A DNA stretch of 64,000 bases, taken from Costus lasius (lineage: Eukaryota; Streptophyta; Magnoliopsida; Zingiberales; Costaceae). Below the pieces are notes generated by a model. It was not told the DNA's origin, ran no database searches, and was given only the letters and a program-made list of their open reading frames with translations. This document shows, one piece after another, positions 10,852 through 21,941 of this stretch (within the stretch, counting starts at the first letter, position 1; each line of letters opens with the position of its first letter). The position numbers and the translations under genes were made by a program. Where the stretch lies: NCBI GenBank assembly GCA_027563935.2, contig CM050446.2, positions 127,922,499 through 127,986,498 on the forward strand, in the 5' to 3' direction.

Positions 10852-12085
10852 GGATGTCGGTCCGCTTCCCTGCAGTGCGATGCTTATGCTTGTTTTACTT
10901 AAATATAATGGGCGTTCACGGATCATGAATTAGCTTTTGCAATTTTTTTTCCTTGTGTTATGGAGCGTTGTGAAATATGCTCTAGTTTCTATCTTTCCAA
11001 CTTTTTTTTTAATATAAATATAATTTACAAATTTATTATTTTATATATATACCTTTAAATAAAAGTACAGATAAAATTTTAAACCTACACGAATAATATA
11101 TTCTATCTCTCGCTGCCTAGAGAAGAACACACAAATTGACAAGAGGCAAAGTAGACGTCATATTTTTAGCATAAAGCATGCAAACAACAGATTTGCAGCT
11201 GCACCAAAAGTTAAAATACAATATCAGATCAGCGGACACATCTCCTGTTCCAGATGCAAGCTCCCAAACTTGAAGATAAGGAGTGGCGTAGGCATTCAAA
11301 AGTGATTTCCCTTGTGTCATCCTTATAGCTGCACCAAAAGTTGAATTACAAATTCTGAACATCATTCCATATGAAGAAAGAGTGGTATCTTTTCATAGGG
11401 GAAGAGACAAACCTTTGCAGATTGCAGGGTGAAGAGGTTTTTTTGATCGATCAAAGCGCGAGACGAGGAAGAACCAAATGAGTTAGCCTCTCGAGGATCT
11501 CACTCGCTTCAGGCTGAAGAAAAAAAAGGAGCGAGCAGCGATCAAGACAAAAAAGGTCAAACTCGAGGATCGTGGAAATAAGAACAACTTTCCAGAAAGG
11601 GGTGAAGTCAACTTAAATTCAACCAACTATTGGATTTTGAAGTAAGAACAAATCAAATTTATCCAGGGAAACAATTGAGGTGAGGCGGCCTATATTTACT
11701 CCACAAAATCAGCGTAATCGTGAATATTTTAACGCATTGCAGCCGGGGCTCTGAGAATTGCCCTTCTGATCCATCCACGAGTTTAATGGTGAAATTTAGC
11801 ACAATTAAAGATAGTTTATTTTGCTTCTTTTAGCTCAGTGCTATCTAATAATTCGATTATCCTTGAGCACGTTGACCAACTAAGAACTCAAAAAGGTCAA
11901 CGACATCTGCAGCGTGGCTCGTGTGCCTCATTTTTATCATCTAAATGGCATTAAAATTGGTGAGACGAAGAACTAGTAAATGTAGAGAAGCTACTTTATT
12001 TAATATATAAGATTGATTATCATGGATAAGATCTTTTGTTGCAGAAGTAGCTCAATTGATTACATAGCCTTGTTCCAAAAGTTGC
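10852..12085. repeat. Exo-to-GRP-A spacer block, copy 2
   Basis: Collinear with 26203-27286 and, from about 11030, with 7340-8742 and 53680-54695. It carries the dispersed motif (about 11122-11185), the inverted W-box pair (about 11875-11905) and the minus-strand AATAAA of the GRP-A unit near 11995. A minus-strand open frame of 82 codons (11117-11365) lies in it, but it is not kept open across the other copies and is not called. Confidence 0.7.
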
Positions 12086-12217
12086 TCAGTTGCCACTCGT
12101 GCCACCCTGGTGAAGACCAGAGAAGTAACCCTGGGGGTTACTCTCAAACCCTTCACGTGATATGTAGCCTTCGCCACCGGGGGCCTTCATCATTGCACCG
12201 CCACCGCCGCCGGCACC
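12086..12217 (-). pseudogene. GRP-A fragment (C-terminal part only)
   Basis: The minus strand encodes the glycine stretch, MMKAPGGEGYISREGFE, then NPQGYFSGLHQGG and a stop at 12086-12088. At about 12218 the coding sequence is cut and joined to the downstream flank of a GRP-B unit (the taattgaacctggt-like word). The N-terminal half and promoter are deleted, so this is a deletion scar between adjacent GRP-A and GRP-B units. Confidence 0.75.
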
Positions 12218-12667
12218 CAATAATATTACTAATATAAATTATCTATGAACCTGGATTGGGATAAAATACGACACCCAATACCCTCTCCCTTAAATACGCA
12301 GCTGGCAAGCAGGAATGTGGATTCTATAATATGCCCAGAACGCCTCAAGTAACATAGAAATCCAATTAGAAGCCCTAAAATATAATAATTTCATATTTCT
12401 TTTTTTATGTAGACAAGAATAACTCCTTTGATCCATTCACGAGTTCCTTGGTGAAATTTAGAACAGTTTTAAGGCTAGTTTATTTCGGTTCTTTTAGTTG
12501 ACTGCTATCTAATTATACGATCATCCTAGAGCACGTTGACCAACTAAAAACACGAACACTTGTCTAAAAGGTCAACAACATCCTCATTCAACTGGCATTG
12601 ATATTAGTGATTAACGGAAGAAGCAGTGAACGTAGAGAAGCTACTTTATTGAATAGATAAGTAGCCC
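12218..12667. other. GRP-B downstream flank after a deletion junction
   Basis: Matches 29690-30090 and 17820-18240, including the inverted W-box pair (about 12535-12580) and the minus-strand AATAAA near 12645. No gene is seen. Confidence 0.65.
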
Positions 12668-12864
12668 TTGGTGAAGACCAGAGAAGTAGCCCTGAGGGTT
12701 ACTCTCAAACCCTGCACGCGAGATATAACCTTTGCCGCCGGAGGCCTTCATCATTCCACCACCGCCGCCGCCGCCGCTGCTTCCCGATGACTTCCCACCA
12801 CCACCGCCGCCTTTGGAAGAATGACCACCACCACTTGCCCCGCCACCTTTGCCACCACCCCCTT
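12668..12864 (-). pseudogene. GRP-B fragment truncated at both ends
   Basis: The minus strand retains the Gly/Lys-rich middle, then MMKASGGKGYISRAGFE and NPQGYFSGLHQG. The stop codon region is deleted at 12668 and about a dozen N-terminal codons plus the promoter are deleted at 12864. Two positions invariant in intact copies are changed (P to S and E to K in the MKAPGGEG signature). Not functional. Confidence 0.75.
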
Positions 12865-14249
12865 TGATAAATTATAATATGCCTAATACATTGTGCAAAG
12901 ATAACAATATCTTGATAAATTATAGTATAATACATATTTTATTTATTTTTAAAAAGAACAATATAATTTTCTAAAATTTTAAAATCATATCTATCATTTG
13001 TACATGATGAAAATGCCTTCAAAATAAAGATTAATCGAATTAGGGCCAAAATAAACTATGTCCAAAAGCACACAATCAACCATTAAAAGAAGCCTCAAAT
13101 CAAATAACTTAGAAATCCAATTAGAATCCTTAAAATGTAATAATTTCATATTTCTTTTTTTTTATGTACACAACAATAACTCTTAATCCTCATGCATTTA
13201 ATATTTAATAATTTCTTGGTAGCACCATTCTACCTAGGATGTGCAAATGTGTTAGGCTGCGTTTGGGGTTACTTCGCAGTAATTTTTGCTGGCGCAGGCA
13301 ACAAAAGCAACTCTAATATAGGTGTTTGGGACTAATTATGTGCCTGCAAGCAGTAATTTTCAGCTGCCCCTAGAAAACAAGGTAAAGGCTGCTTTCCTAG
13401 AATCTACAAGTTGCTTTTCCTTTTCCCTTTCCCTTTTTCCTTTTAGCCGATCCAAATCTCCGTGACTAAAATAATTTAGATAGCTTAAAATTATTTTTAA
13501 TCATCATTAATACTTTTCTAAGTATTTTTATTATCATTAATCTCGAAGGAGATTCTCAAATTTAATTTTTAACATCTTGGATATGTAGTATGAAATATAT
13601 CAAAACCAAAAATTTTATCAATTACATATGGTGTTTAATTTAGATAATTTTAATTATAAGGGGTTAATTTAAAATATCTTACTATTCTTTTCTTATATAA
13701 GTTAAATATATTTACTAATATTGGGAAGTGATAAGTGTTAATAACAATAATAATAATATTAATCATAAATAATATTTTAATATTTTATTTTTTTAAATAA
13801 TGATAAATATTATTTATATTAACCTAACTTGTGAGATTTTAATATTTCTGCTTAACATTATAGCACAACAGTTTATTTTGTTTACCAGCATAGTGGTTTT
13901 AACAAGAGGCGGAAGAGGCAAACACCTCCCCGTAGCATGCGTTCCAAGGCGGAACAGAGAGCACAAAATTTTTTTCTCTTTCTATTTCTATTATTTTATT
14001 TTTTTTAAGAAATTAAAATAAAGTTGTGATATAAATTATAAATATTTGGTAATTATCCTCTCATAATATTTAATAAAAAAAAGTGACAAGTATAAATATT
14101 TTGTTATTTTTATAAAAAATAGCTACAGTTTGGTGTTACTACTTACTAGAGGGGGCCGCCCTATAATTAACTCTAATTTTAATAGTTAAAATTTTCTTAT
14201 TAGTGAAATAAATATAGAAATTCATTGGGTGAAATATGGCAAAGACTTT
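12865..14249. other. GRP-B distal flank and MITE-like DNA
   Basis: Positions 12865-13250 match the distal GRP-B flank at 31460-31800 and 57700-58085. From about 13255 (aggctgcgtttggggttac) the sequence looks like the start of an hAT-type MITE, with repeated agcagtaattt and ggtgtttggga words. No right end was identified. The rest is AT-rich with no gene. Confidence 0.45.
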
Positions 14250-14672
14250 GCACCTTGTTTACTTAGACTGAAAATAGCAACGGAAAGATGGAAAATAAAA
14301 TTTTTTTTATGGTTTACTTGGAAGGACAAAAAGTAGAAGAAAAATATTATCAAAATTCTTTGATTTCCAATTTGCCCGATTCAAGAGGGATTAATTGACA
14401 CATTGCTTTCATGCTTTTTTTCACTCGACGATGCACAATCGCCATCGTCTTCTCCATTCACCGCTGCTCGCTCGCCCGCTCGCCGTTGTCGCTCCCGCGA
14501 GTGACAACTTTTCTCTTCTGTTGTCTTCCCTCTCCCTGTTCTAATTTGGACACGTGAAAGTCGCGTGATCCATCAAATTTTCCTTTTTTTTTTTTTTTTT
14601 GGTCTTTCTCATCACTTTTCCTTTCTACTATTTTTTTCGTCCACGTAAGTAAACATAGTCTTATGGTGCATC
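14250..14672. mobile_element. Candidate MITE with short inverted ends
   Basis: The left end has gcaccttgtttacttag. The right end has gtaagtaaacatagtc followed by tggtgc, roughly its inverted complement. The interior is AT-rich with a T tract. There is no certain target duplication, so class is unassigned. Confidence 0.35.
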
Positions 14673-14819
14673 GATGAGATTTTACAGTTCAAAGTCTATG
14701 AGCAGGGATAGCAAGGAAGAGAGGGGTGAATCCGGCTCCAATTCCAAACCTTACTCTTTGAGCTCGATTCCATGAAAAAAATTTTAGGGCAAGGTATCAT
14801 GCAATAAAATTTATAGTAG

Positions 14820-15010
14820 GTACTTTAATTTTTTATAATATTAGTGTATTATTATATAATGTTGTATAAAAAAAATTTCATATTATACCAAAAAAATTAA
14901 TATCATATATCGTATAATATTAATTTAGTCATATTATAAAAAAAATTAGTATTATACAAAATTAGTTTTGTATTATATGATAATACACTAATATTGTATA
15001 AAATTATGGT
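14820..15010. repeat. AT-rich inverted repeat (hairpin)
   Basis: The left arm ataatattagtgtattatt (about 14837) is matched by its near complement aatacactaatattgtat (about 14982). The arms are about 28 bp with few mismatches and a loop of about 130 bp. This is typical of a small foldback MITE. Confidence 0.55.
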
Positions 15011-15655
15011 AGCCTACTGCAAACTTTCTAGTAAAGTCCCAAAATTTTTTGTCGATCCCGTCGGTTTCAAAAAGGCCATCCTACACCTGACCACGTTCAC
15101 GATCATGTACCCTTCAAAAACCCGACACCTTACCAATGTGAAGTGGTGATGACCTGGGAGCAGCAAACAGGCGAAGGTGAGTGACCGATGAGCAAGGCAA
15201 GCAACGAGTGAACAGGGCGAAAAGGCAAGCAACGAGCGAAGTGCGGTTAGGGTGAATGAGCAATGAGTGGTTTAGGTTATATATTTTAATATATTATTAA
15301 TTGATGTTAGGGACAGGTAAGGGTGTGTAAAAAAATTGATAAACTAAACATTGATAGATAACCAACTGAATCTAAACGAAAATTTGGTTAACTGAATTAG
15401 TCAAATGGTAACAGTTTTTTTTATAAATGTAACTATTCATAGTTTGTGAAAGATTCAAAAGATTTTTCAACCGTGGTTATTCGAATTAAACCGATACTTA
15501 CATAAAAAAAATTTAATTTTTCTATCTCTAAATTATGAGGGTTTCTCTTATAATTTTCTTATTTTACTTTATTCCTTTAGTTACTCCCTTTTTTTTTTCT
15601 TTTTCTTACTCCCAAATCTAAATAATTCATCATACACTCAATGCCCGCCTAGTTC
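15011..15655. other. Intergenic, nothing recognised
   Basis: A mixed-composition stretch containing a short ggcaagcaacgag(t/c)g direct duplication at about 15197 and 15221. No gene, terminal repeats or conserved block were seen. Confidence 0.6.
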
Positions 15656-15660
15656 CTTAC

Positions 15661-16619
15661 TGTAACAGTCCCGCCTTTTTAATTTAGTTATGCTCGGATT
15701 TAGAGCAGTTCCAGCGCAATATGACGTAGACTTGGGCACGAGGGGCTGGGCGGAGTGCCGAGTTTGGTGGGTTATGAAGTGAGCCCAGTCGTGTCAGGTG
15801 AGGCGGAGTGCTGATGACCTAGTGCGCTATGACGTGAACTCAGATATGGCAGATTGGACGGAGCATCTGTGTGTGATGCGTTATGACGTGAACCAGGCCA
15901 TATTGAGTTGGGCGGAACACGGAGGGTTTATGTGGCACGTTATGACGTGGGCTGGGACACGAGAGGTTGGGCAGAGTGCTGAGTTTAACACGTTATGATG
16001 TGAGCCTCGTTGTGTCGAGCCTGGCGGAGTGCCAGAGTTTATATCTGTGTCTTAGAGTTGGACAGCTAATGAAGATCTATTGGAGCGGGTTTTGAGCAGA
16101 CTCTCATCTAGGAGGCAGATACGACAAGACCTGCGCAGCCCGTGTGGCACGCGATGCTAGTTTTGGGCAGTTGGGCGTGCACATTAGGGTTGAGTCGTGT
16201 ATCCTGGTTGTGCCCGCGGACCTGTTGCCATCCGGAATTATATTCCGGGATGTTGTAGCGGGCGCGTGGTGCGCCAAGAGGCGAGCTTGGCCTTAATTGT
16301 GTACGTTTGACACTAGATTTAGCAGGACGTGCGCACGAGGCAGGGCGCTTGTTGGAGGTTTCGTGCAAAGGCTTCACCGGATCAGGTAAGCAGGTAAGTG
16401 GGTGCGGTGCACCCCGTGTGGAGGAACCTAGGTGGGAGCGTTAGTTATTTATAGCTAACGCGTGGGCATGTGGGGGATGAAGAGTTTTACTCTGGATCCT
16501 CTTAGGTTCCTCCCATGCGGGGTGAAGGCTGAGGCGACAGCGGTGGATTTCGCCTGCCGGTTGCAGCCGATCGACATTTTTCCCCGGCAAAAATCGAAGT
16601 CGAGGAAACGGCTGTGACA
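15661..16619 (+). mobile_element. Solo LTR with 5-bp target duplication
   Basis: The segment starts tgtaacagtcccgcc and ends gctgtgaca, so it has the TG...CA form. It is flanked by a perfect CTTAC direct repeat (15656-15660 and 16620-16624). A 959-bp unit with a 5-bp duplication and no internal domain is a solo LTR left by recombination between two LTRs, probably of a Ty3/gypsy-type element judging by the tgtaacag...gtgaca ends. It contains the TGACGT repeat array listed separately. Confidence 0.8.
15715..16047 (+). repeat. Six imperfect tandem units of about 56 bp with TGACGT cores
   Basis: Units begin with ttatgacgtga-like words at about 15719, 15772, 15828, 15880, 15939 and 15991. Each continues to a ggcggagtgc-like word about 35 bp later. 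TGACGT is the core of plant bZIP (TGA-type) sites and is kept exactly in several units. The array lies in the likely U3 part of the solo LTR. Confidence 0.65.
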
Positions 16620-16724
16620 CTTACCATCATCCCCATCTTAGCCCTCTACGAAAGTCTCCTCAACATCATCTCGACTGTCGGCAATCTCTTTAACATCATC
16701 AAGTTTGGAAGAACACAAGTGAAA

Positions 16725-16825
16725 TAATATAGTCTATCTCTCGCTGCCTAGAGAAGAACACACAAATTGATAAGAGGCAAAGTAGACGTCATATTTTTAG
16801 CATAAAGCATGCAAACAACAGATCC
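16725..16825 (+). repeat. Isolated fragment of the exo downstream block
   Basis: About 90 bp match the sequence downstream of exo2 and exo3 (compare 11095-11190), including ctctcgctgcctagag and the dispersed cataaagcatgcaaacaaca word. It is stranded between two retroelement pieces, so the original block was broken up by insertions. Confidence 0.7.
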
Positions 16826-17290
16826 GGCAGAGTTTCCGGGAGAAGAGCTCCTGAGAGAGAAGAAAGCTGGAAGCAAGGAGTCAGATCCAGAGGAGGGCTC
16901 GGTGAGTGGGTTGATTATAAGTCGACGGCGACTATGCGAACATTAGCGAGCAATATCAATTCACACGGGCGAATCGAAATTTGGGGCTGACGTCGGCATG
17001 ATGTCAGCAACCCGAAAATTGGATCCGAGCGGTGGTCAACATTAGGATTTGATCAGAGATATTATTTTTAGATTTAGGGTTTCGGTTTTTCCTTAAATTA
17101 GGGTTTTCCGGATTTCTTTCGTGCGAATTGTAATTTGGGAATTAATTTCGAACCGGGAATTAGGGTTTCTTTTTTTTTGGAAAAGAGTTTTATCGGGAAA
17201 CTCTAGGGAGTTCACGCTCTGGTATTCCTCCGAACAACCCTAAGACACTAGTTTAGAACCGGTTTAGGGCTGATCCGACCGGAGCGTGAC
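16826..17290 (+). mobile_element. LTR-like fragment
   Basis: The segment has repeated aattagggttt-type words, as in LTR U5 regions of plant gypsy elements, and ends in ggagcgtgaca. At 17291 it meets the GRP-B flank at the same point as 55910. The left end is truncated and no target duplication can be shown. Confidence 0.4.
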
Positions 17291-18219
17291 ACACAGGAAC
17301 CTAAAACCTATTTTTAGTTGCATTGGCTATGACATCATGGTCGCCCATTACAATTATGTTTGATTTATTAGTACTATTTTGAGTTTTAAATATTAAATTA
17401 AGTTATAAAAATTTTATTTCTTTTAAACTATAGAAATAATATATAAATATAATGTATAATGTTTAATAATATATTTTTAATATAAAGTCATAATTAATTT
17501 TTTTTATAATGTTATCAAATAAGTTTATAAAGTTATTAACTTATATATTAATTAATAAATATTAATCAATTAAATTATGTATAATATCAATTATCAATAT
17601 ATATTAAATTTAAATTGATATAAATGTTTGCCACATATATCTTTATAATTAAACGAAATTTATTTATTTATTTTTATTATTTTTATTTAAAAGTAATTAT
17701 TTTAATATCATTAATGTCATCAAATAAGCATATAAAATTATCAATTTATAAATTAACTAATATATTAATTAATAAATAAATATTATATGAATCAACTCCA
17801 CATTTCAGGTCCGATACATAATTGAACCTGGTTTGGGCTAAAATACGACACCCAATACCCTCTCCCTTAAATACGCAACTGGCAAGCAGGAGTGTGGTTT
17901 CTTAAATATGCCGAGAACGCCACAAATAACTTAGAAATCGAATTAAAAGCCCTAAAATATAATAATTTTATATTTCTTTTTTATGTAGACAAGAATAATT
18001 CCTGTGATCCATTCACGAGTTTCTTGGTGAAATTTAGACCGGTTTAGGATTGTTCATTTTGGTTCTTTTAATTCACTGCTTTGTAATTATACGATTATCC
18101 TTGAGCACGTTGACCAACTAAAAACACAAACACTTCACTAAAAGGTCAACAACATCCTCATTGAAGTGGCAATGATATTAGTAAGCGACGCGAAGTAGTA
18201 GTAAATGTAGAGAAGCTAT
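17291..18219. repeat. GRP-B downstream block, near-copy of 55910-56867
   Basis: Closely matches 55910-56867, including gctatgacatcatggtcgcc, the AT-rich stretch, the cctggtttggg(c/a)taaaatac word and the inverted W-box pair (about 18111-18150). The W-box pair lies beyond the polyadenylation signal of the minus-strand GRP-B gene. No gene is seen. Confidence 0.75.
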
Positions 18220-18225
18220 TTTATT
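18220..18225 (-). terminator. Polyadenylation signal of GRP-B 18271-18525
   Basis: AATAAA on the minus strand, about 46 bp past the stop codon. The same position is conserved in the other GRP units. Confidence 0.65.
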
Positions 18226-18270
18226 GAATAGATAAGGCATTCATAATGCAGCTTTTGTCGCAGAAGCTGC

Positions 18271-18525
18271 TCAGTTGCCACTCTTGCCACCTTGGTGAAG
18301 ACCATAGAAGTAGCCCTGAGGGTTACTCTCAAACCCTGCACGCGATATATAGCCTTCGCCGCCGGGGGCCTTCATCATTCCACCACCGCCGCAGCCTCCA
18401 CCACCACCACTTCCCGATGACTTCCCTCCGCCGCCGCCGCCACCGCCTTTGGAAGAATGACCACCACCACTTGCCCCGCCACCTTTGCCACCACCGCCTT
18501 TGCCGCCGCCGCCCTTGCCCCCCAT
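18271..18525 (-). CDS. Small glycine-rich protein, GRP-B subtype (copy 1)
   Basis: 84 residues, intronless. Residues 1-50 are Gly-rich with spaced Lys, Ser and His (MGGKGGGGKGGGGKGGGASG, then GHSSKGG). A conserved C-terminal block follows: MMKAPGGEGYISRAGFE, then NPQGYFYGLHQGGKSGN. There is no signal peptide or membrane segment, so it is probably cytosolic or nuclear. The C-terminal signature is shared by all GRP copies here and is recalled from uncharacterised plant glycine-rich proteins. Function is unknown. The ATG is supported by a TATA box 83 bp upstream and a polyadenylation signal downstream. S-to-Y in GYFYGLH distinguishes it from the copies at 30150 and 56919. The opposite-strand Arg/His-rich frames here are shadows. 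Confidence 0.75.
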   Translation of the reverse strand: MGGKGGGGKGGGGKGGGASGGGHSSKGGGGGGGGKSSGSGGGGGCGGGGMMKAPGGEGYISRAGFESNPQGYFYGLHQGGKSGN

Positions 18526-18607
18526 TGACTAGCTGCACACGTTAAGGCTGCTTTGAGTTGAGAGTCAAACTTGTATAAGTTCCTGAAGACTGTTGCTGAT
18601 TTTGCTC

Positions 18608-18709
18608 TATTTATAGAGAGGTGAAGCAAAAGGATGAGGCAGTCTCCAGTTGACTTTGGAAATGCAAGTGCAGTGATTTGGGACATTGAAAGTTGGAATC
18701 GCCGGTCAA
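18608..18709 (-). promoter_or_regulatory. GRP-B promoter: TATA box and W-box
   Basis: On the minus strand TATAAATA (18608-18615) sits in the palindromic context CTCTATAAATAGAG. A TTGACC W-box core (18704-18709) lies about 90 bp further upstream. Both are conserved in position in the GRP promoters at 54696, 56919 and 30150. W-boxes are WRKY factor sites, so stress or defence control is a reasonable inference. Confidence 0.65.
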
Positions 18710-19275
18710 GGATTTGATGGATATTGAGAAGATCAAACGACGATAGCTCGAAAATAGAAATCTTTCCAAGTAGGGTTGGTTCCTCGTAAAGGCTAGCCTT
18801 AAGATCCTGTAGATCTTTTAGATTCGAAGAATCTGATTATAACTGAGTAAAAGATTAAAAATACACATACATTTTACTTTTTGATCAATATACATACATA
18901 TATAATAAGTTTCTAGGTAATTTATGAAAAATATGACAATTAATATCTTTAATTTGGCACAGTAATATATCATTAATATGCTTTATTATTTTGACTCTAA
19001 TTTTAATAACAAATTAAATTTATACCATTTTCGAAGTCAATTTCATATATAAATTATGATTTTGTCTAATACATGGTGCAAAGATAACAATATCTTGACA
19101 AATTATAGTATTAAACATATTTTATTTATTTTAAAGCACAATAAAATTTTCTAAAATTTTAAAATCATATCTATCATGTGTACATGATGAAAATGCCTTC
19201 AAAATAAAGATTAAACGAATAAGGGCCAAAATAAACTATGTCCAAAAGCACATAATCAACCATTAAAAGAACGCC
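18710..19275. other. GRP-B upstream flank
   Basis: Collinear with 57360-57920. It diverges at about 19276 where the large insertion begins. AT-rich, no gene. Confidence 0.65.
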
Positions 19276-21510
19276 GCATTAAATAGCTAAAAAATGAGAC
19301 ATCTAACTCAGCTAAATGGAACATCTACTAAATAGGTCATTTAAGAAAGGACCGCATCTCAAATGACTCAAAAAAAAGGGCATTACTGCTAGCCTGAAGG
19401 ACTCAGCTAAAGCAAGTTTTCAATTTGATCAAGAAAGAATGTGACTATTGATCAAGAAAGAATGTGACTATAAGGTAGCCGCATACATGAAATTTCACAA
19501 TTAATCAATACAATCAAACATGGTACAAGGAGGATGTATGCATGGGAAGCCTAGCTTACAATTTGACATTAGACAAAGATAATGGTGTATGCATGTAAGC
19601 TGCAGTAGATCTTCAGAATCAAACAAACAGCAAAAATCAATCCATCAAAAACTTATTCTCGCAAATTGTGCTAAGCTCAACAAAGGGACTACCAAAAGCT
19701 GTGGGATTTTAAAACATTCACCTCTAATTTATCAAAATATATCAAAGTCAGATTTGGTAATCCAATCGGGCAATCAACAAATCCAGATTGAAGGCCAGTT
19801 TCACAAAAGACAAAAGAGAGGAAAGGCCAGCTTCACAAGAAACAAAAGAGAGAGAAGGGCCGGTACTTTAAAAGCGGCATGCGCCAGTGATTTAAAAAAA
19901 GGGAGAGAGGTAGGAATAGAAGGCCCGCTCTTTAAAAGGAAAAGAAAGGACGCAAAAAAAAAAAATCATCAATGCAGTAGCAGCAGCTAAACAATTACAG
20001 CAAGCCAAATATTCGTCAAAAAAAAATGGAAATTGCAACAAATAGCATTGATATATTAGGCCTCGGCTGAGAGAAAAAAAAAGGAGAGAAATTGATTAAA
20101 CAAAGATCATGCGTCAATGAGGAGAGAGCCACCCTTTCTCATAGTTCTGCAGAATTAAAGAAGCGTCAAACGAGTGTTGACGCGAATATGAAGAATTCTC
20201 AGGCAGCTCCAAGAAGCACTTCTTCTAAATCTTCTAATAGTTCTACTCCTGTCGAAAGTCTGAACCCGTCATCTCACGCAAAGTTTTCAAGAACATAGCG
20301 AGGATCAAGAAGATAATCGGTATATATGGAGACTGGATCGAATAATTGAATATTTTACATGTGATCGAATCGTGACAGGATAATCAATCTGTTCACTGGT
20401 GCAATTAAGAGCGCAGAAAGTAGAAGGAAAAAAGCACCAAATTTCCCTGCCAAACCGCCATAGATAAGAGAAGTCCTCAAAAGACAAGACAGCAGAGAAG
20501 AAAATCTGGCCATGCTGCCAACAAGTAAGGAAAGGAGTATGGAAGGGAGCAATTGGACTACTGATGTCAGATGTCAAAATCTGGCGGTGCTGCCCATAAG
20601 TCAAAAGAAAAACTAGAGGAGAAAATCTGGCCATGCTGCCAACAAGTATGCTGACAAGAAAGGGGAAAGGCGTGGCCATGGCAGTGGCCAAGAACAAAAA
20701 AAAACATCGGTAGAGGCTTATAAAAGGGGAAGAGATAAAACGAAAGGAGGGGAGATCACAAGAAAAAGACAGTGAGCAGCAAGAGAGACGGACATTGCAA
20801 GAAGAAACAGAAGAAGGTAAAACAAAGGAGCCTTTCTTGCTTTTCGATCGCGTTTCTTAGGCTTCATGGATGCACTAAGCATCCTGGCATCACGATGGAG
20901 CACACACGCACCCTTTTCTGATCTTTATTTTTCTTGAGTTCATCACGAGGAACACACTTTTTAGGCCTAAGCACACTAAGCGCCTATGGCACCAAGATGA
21001 ATGCAATAAAAGAGAGAAAAAATGTCAAGAAGTGATGCGAGAGACGGGTGAGGGAACGAGAGAACACAAGGCCAGCTTGCAAAAAAAAAAAAAAACAACA
21101 CATGGAAGAAGCATAAACAGTTAGATTAGGGGCTGGAAATCGATCCCGAGAGCTAAAAAAGGGCGTGAGGGAGTAAAAAAGAAAAAAAAGAAAGTGCCGG
21201 ATTTCTAAAAGAAAGAGGAAGGAAGAAGGTGAAGACTAAAAATACCGAGGGGTGATAAAATCATGCAAAAGAAAAAAAAGAGAGGGGATGAAGACCGAGC
21301 GATAAAAAAAAAAGCAAGAAAATCAAAATCAGAAGGGTCCATGAAATCACGATGACATTTGCAGAAGAATAAGAACAAATACCTGTTGAGTTGCCTGCCA
21401 CCTTCGCCGTCTCTAAAACTTCCTTCAGAATCGGGTATGAGATTAAGTGTAGCGCATAAAGGAGTTCGAACTTCGAAGTCTGCTAAAAGATGTACAGAAG
21501 CCCTAGCCAG

Positions 21511-21941
21511 CGGAAAAAATTTCTCCGCGGAGGGGGCCGCGGAAAAATTTTTCCGCGGTTCCTTTCATTTTCCTATTAAAAAATATTTTTTTTTTAATTT
21601 TTTTTTTAGAAATACTCTACTCCTTATAATCTATCCAATGGTATTAAATTTAGGGTATTTTAGATTATATACATACATGAAATACCCTATACAAAATTGC
21701 ATATAAGACAAAACAATATTTTATATATAAATTTGTATAGAGTTTGTATAGGGTATTTCATACATGTATATAATCTAAAATACCCTAAATTTAATACCAT
21801 TAGATAGATAATAAGAAATAGAGTATTTCTAAATAAAAAAAAAAAAAAAATTTAATATAAAAATTAAGGGAACCGCGGAAAAATTTTTCCGCGGCACCCC
21901 CACCCCCCCCCCCCCCCCCCCCCCCCGCGGAGAAAACGCGC
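21511..21941. mobile_element. Foldback MITE, probably MULE-type, nested in the insertion
   Basis: The 431-bp element is flanked by a perfect 10-bp direct repeat ccctagccag (21501-21510 and 21942-21951). A 9-11 bp duplication fits MULEs. Near each end is the same perfect 22-bp palindrome (21537-21558 and 21873-21894, arm ccgcggaaaaa). The AT-rich core is itself a long inverted repeat around a taccctatacaaa word. A run of about 24 C residues lies at 21903-21926, and ctccgcgg or its complement lies near both termini. Confidence 0.75.

Noticed and set aside
18246..18545. Plus-strand Arg/His/Leu-rich frames opposite the GRP genes (also at 30134, 54680 and 56903)
   Set aside because: They are reverse readings of glycine-codon runs. 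The minus strand has TATA box, ATG, conserved signature and polyadenylation signal.
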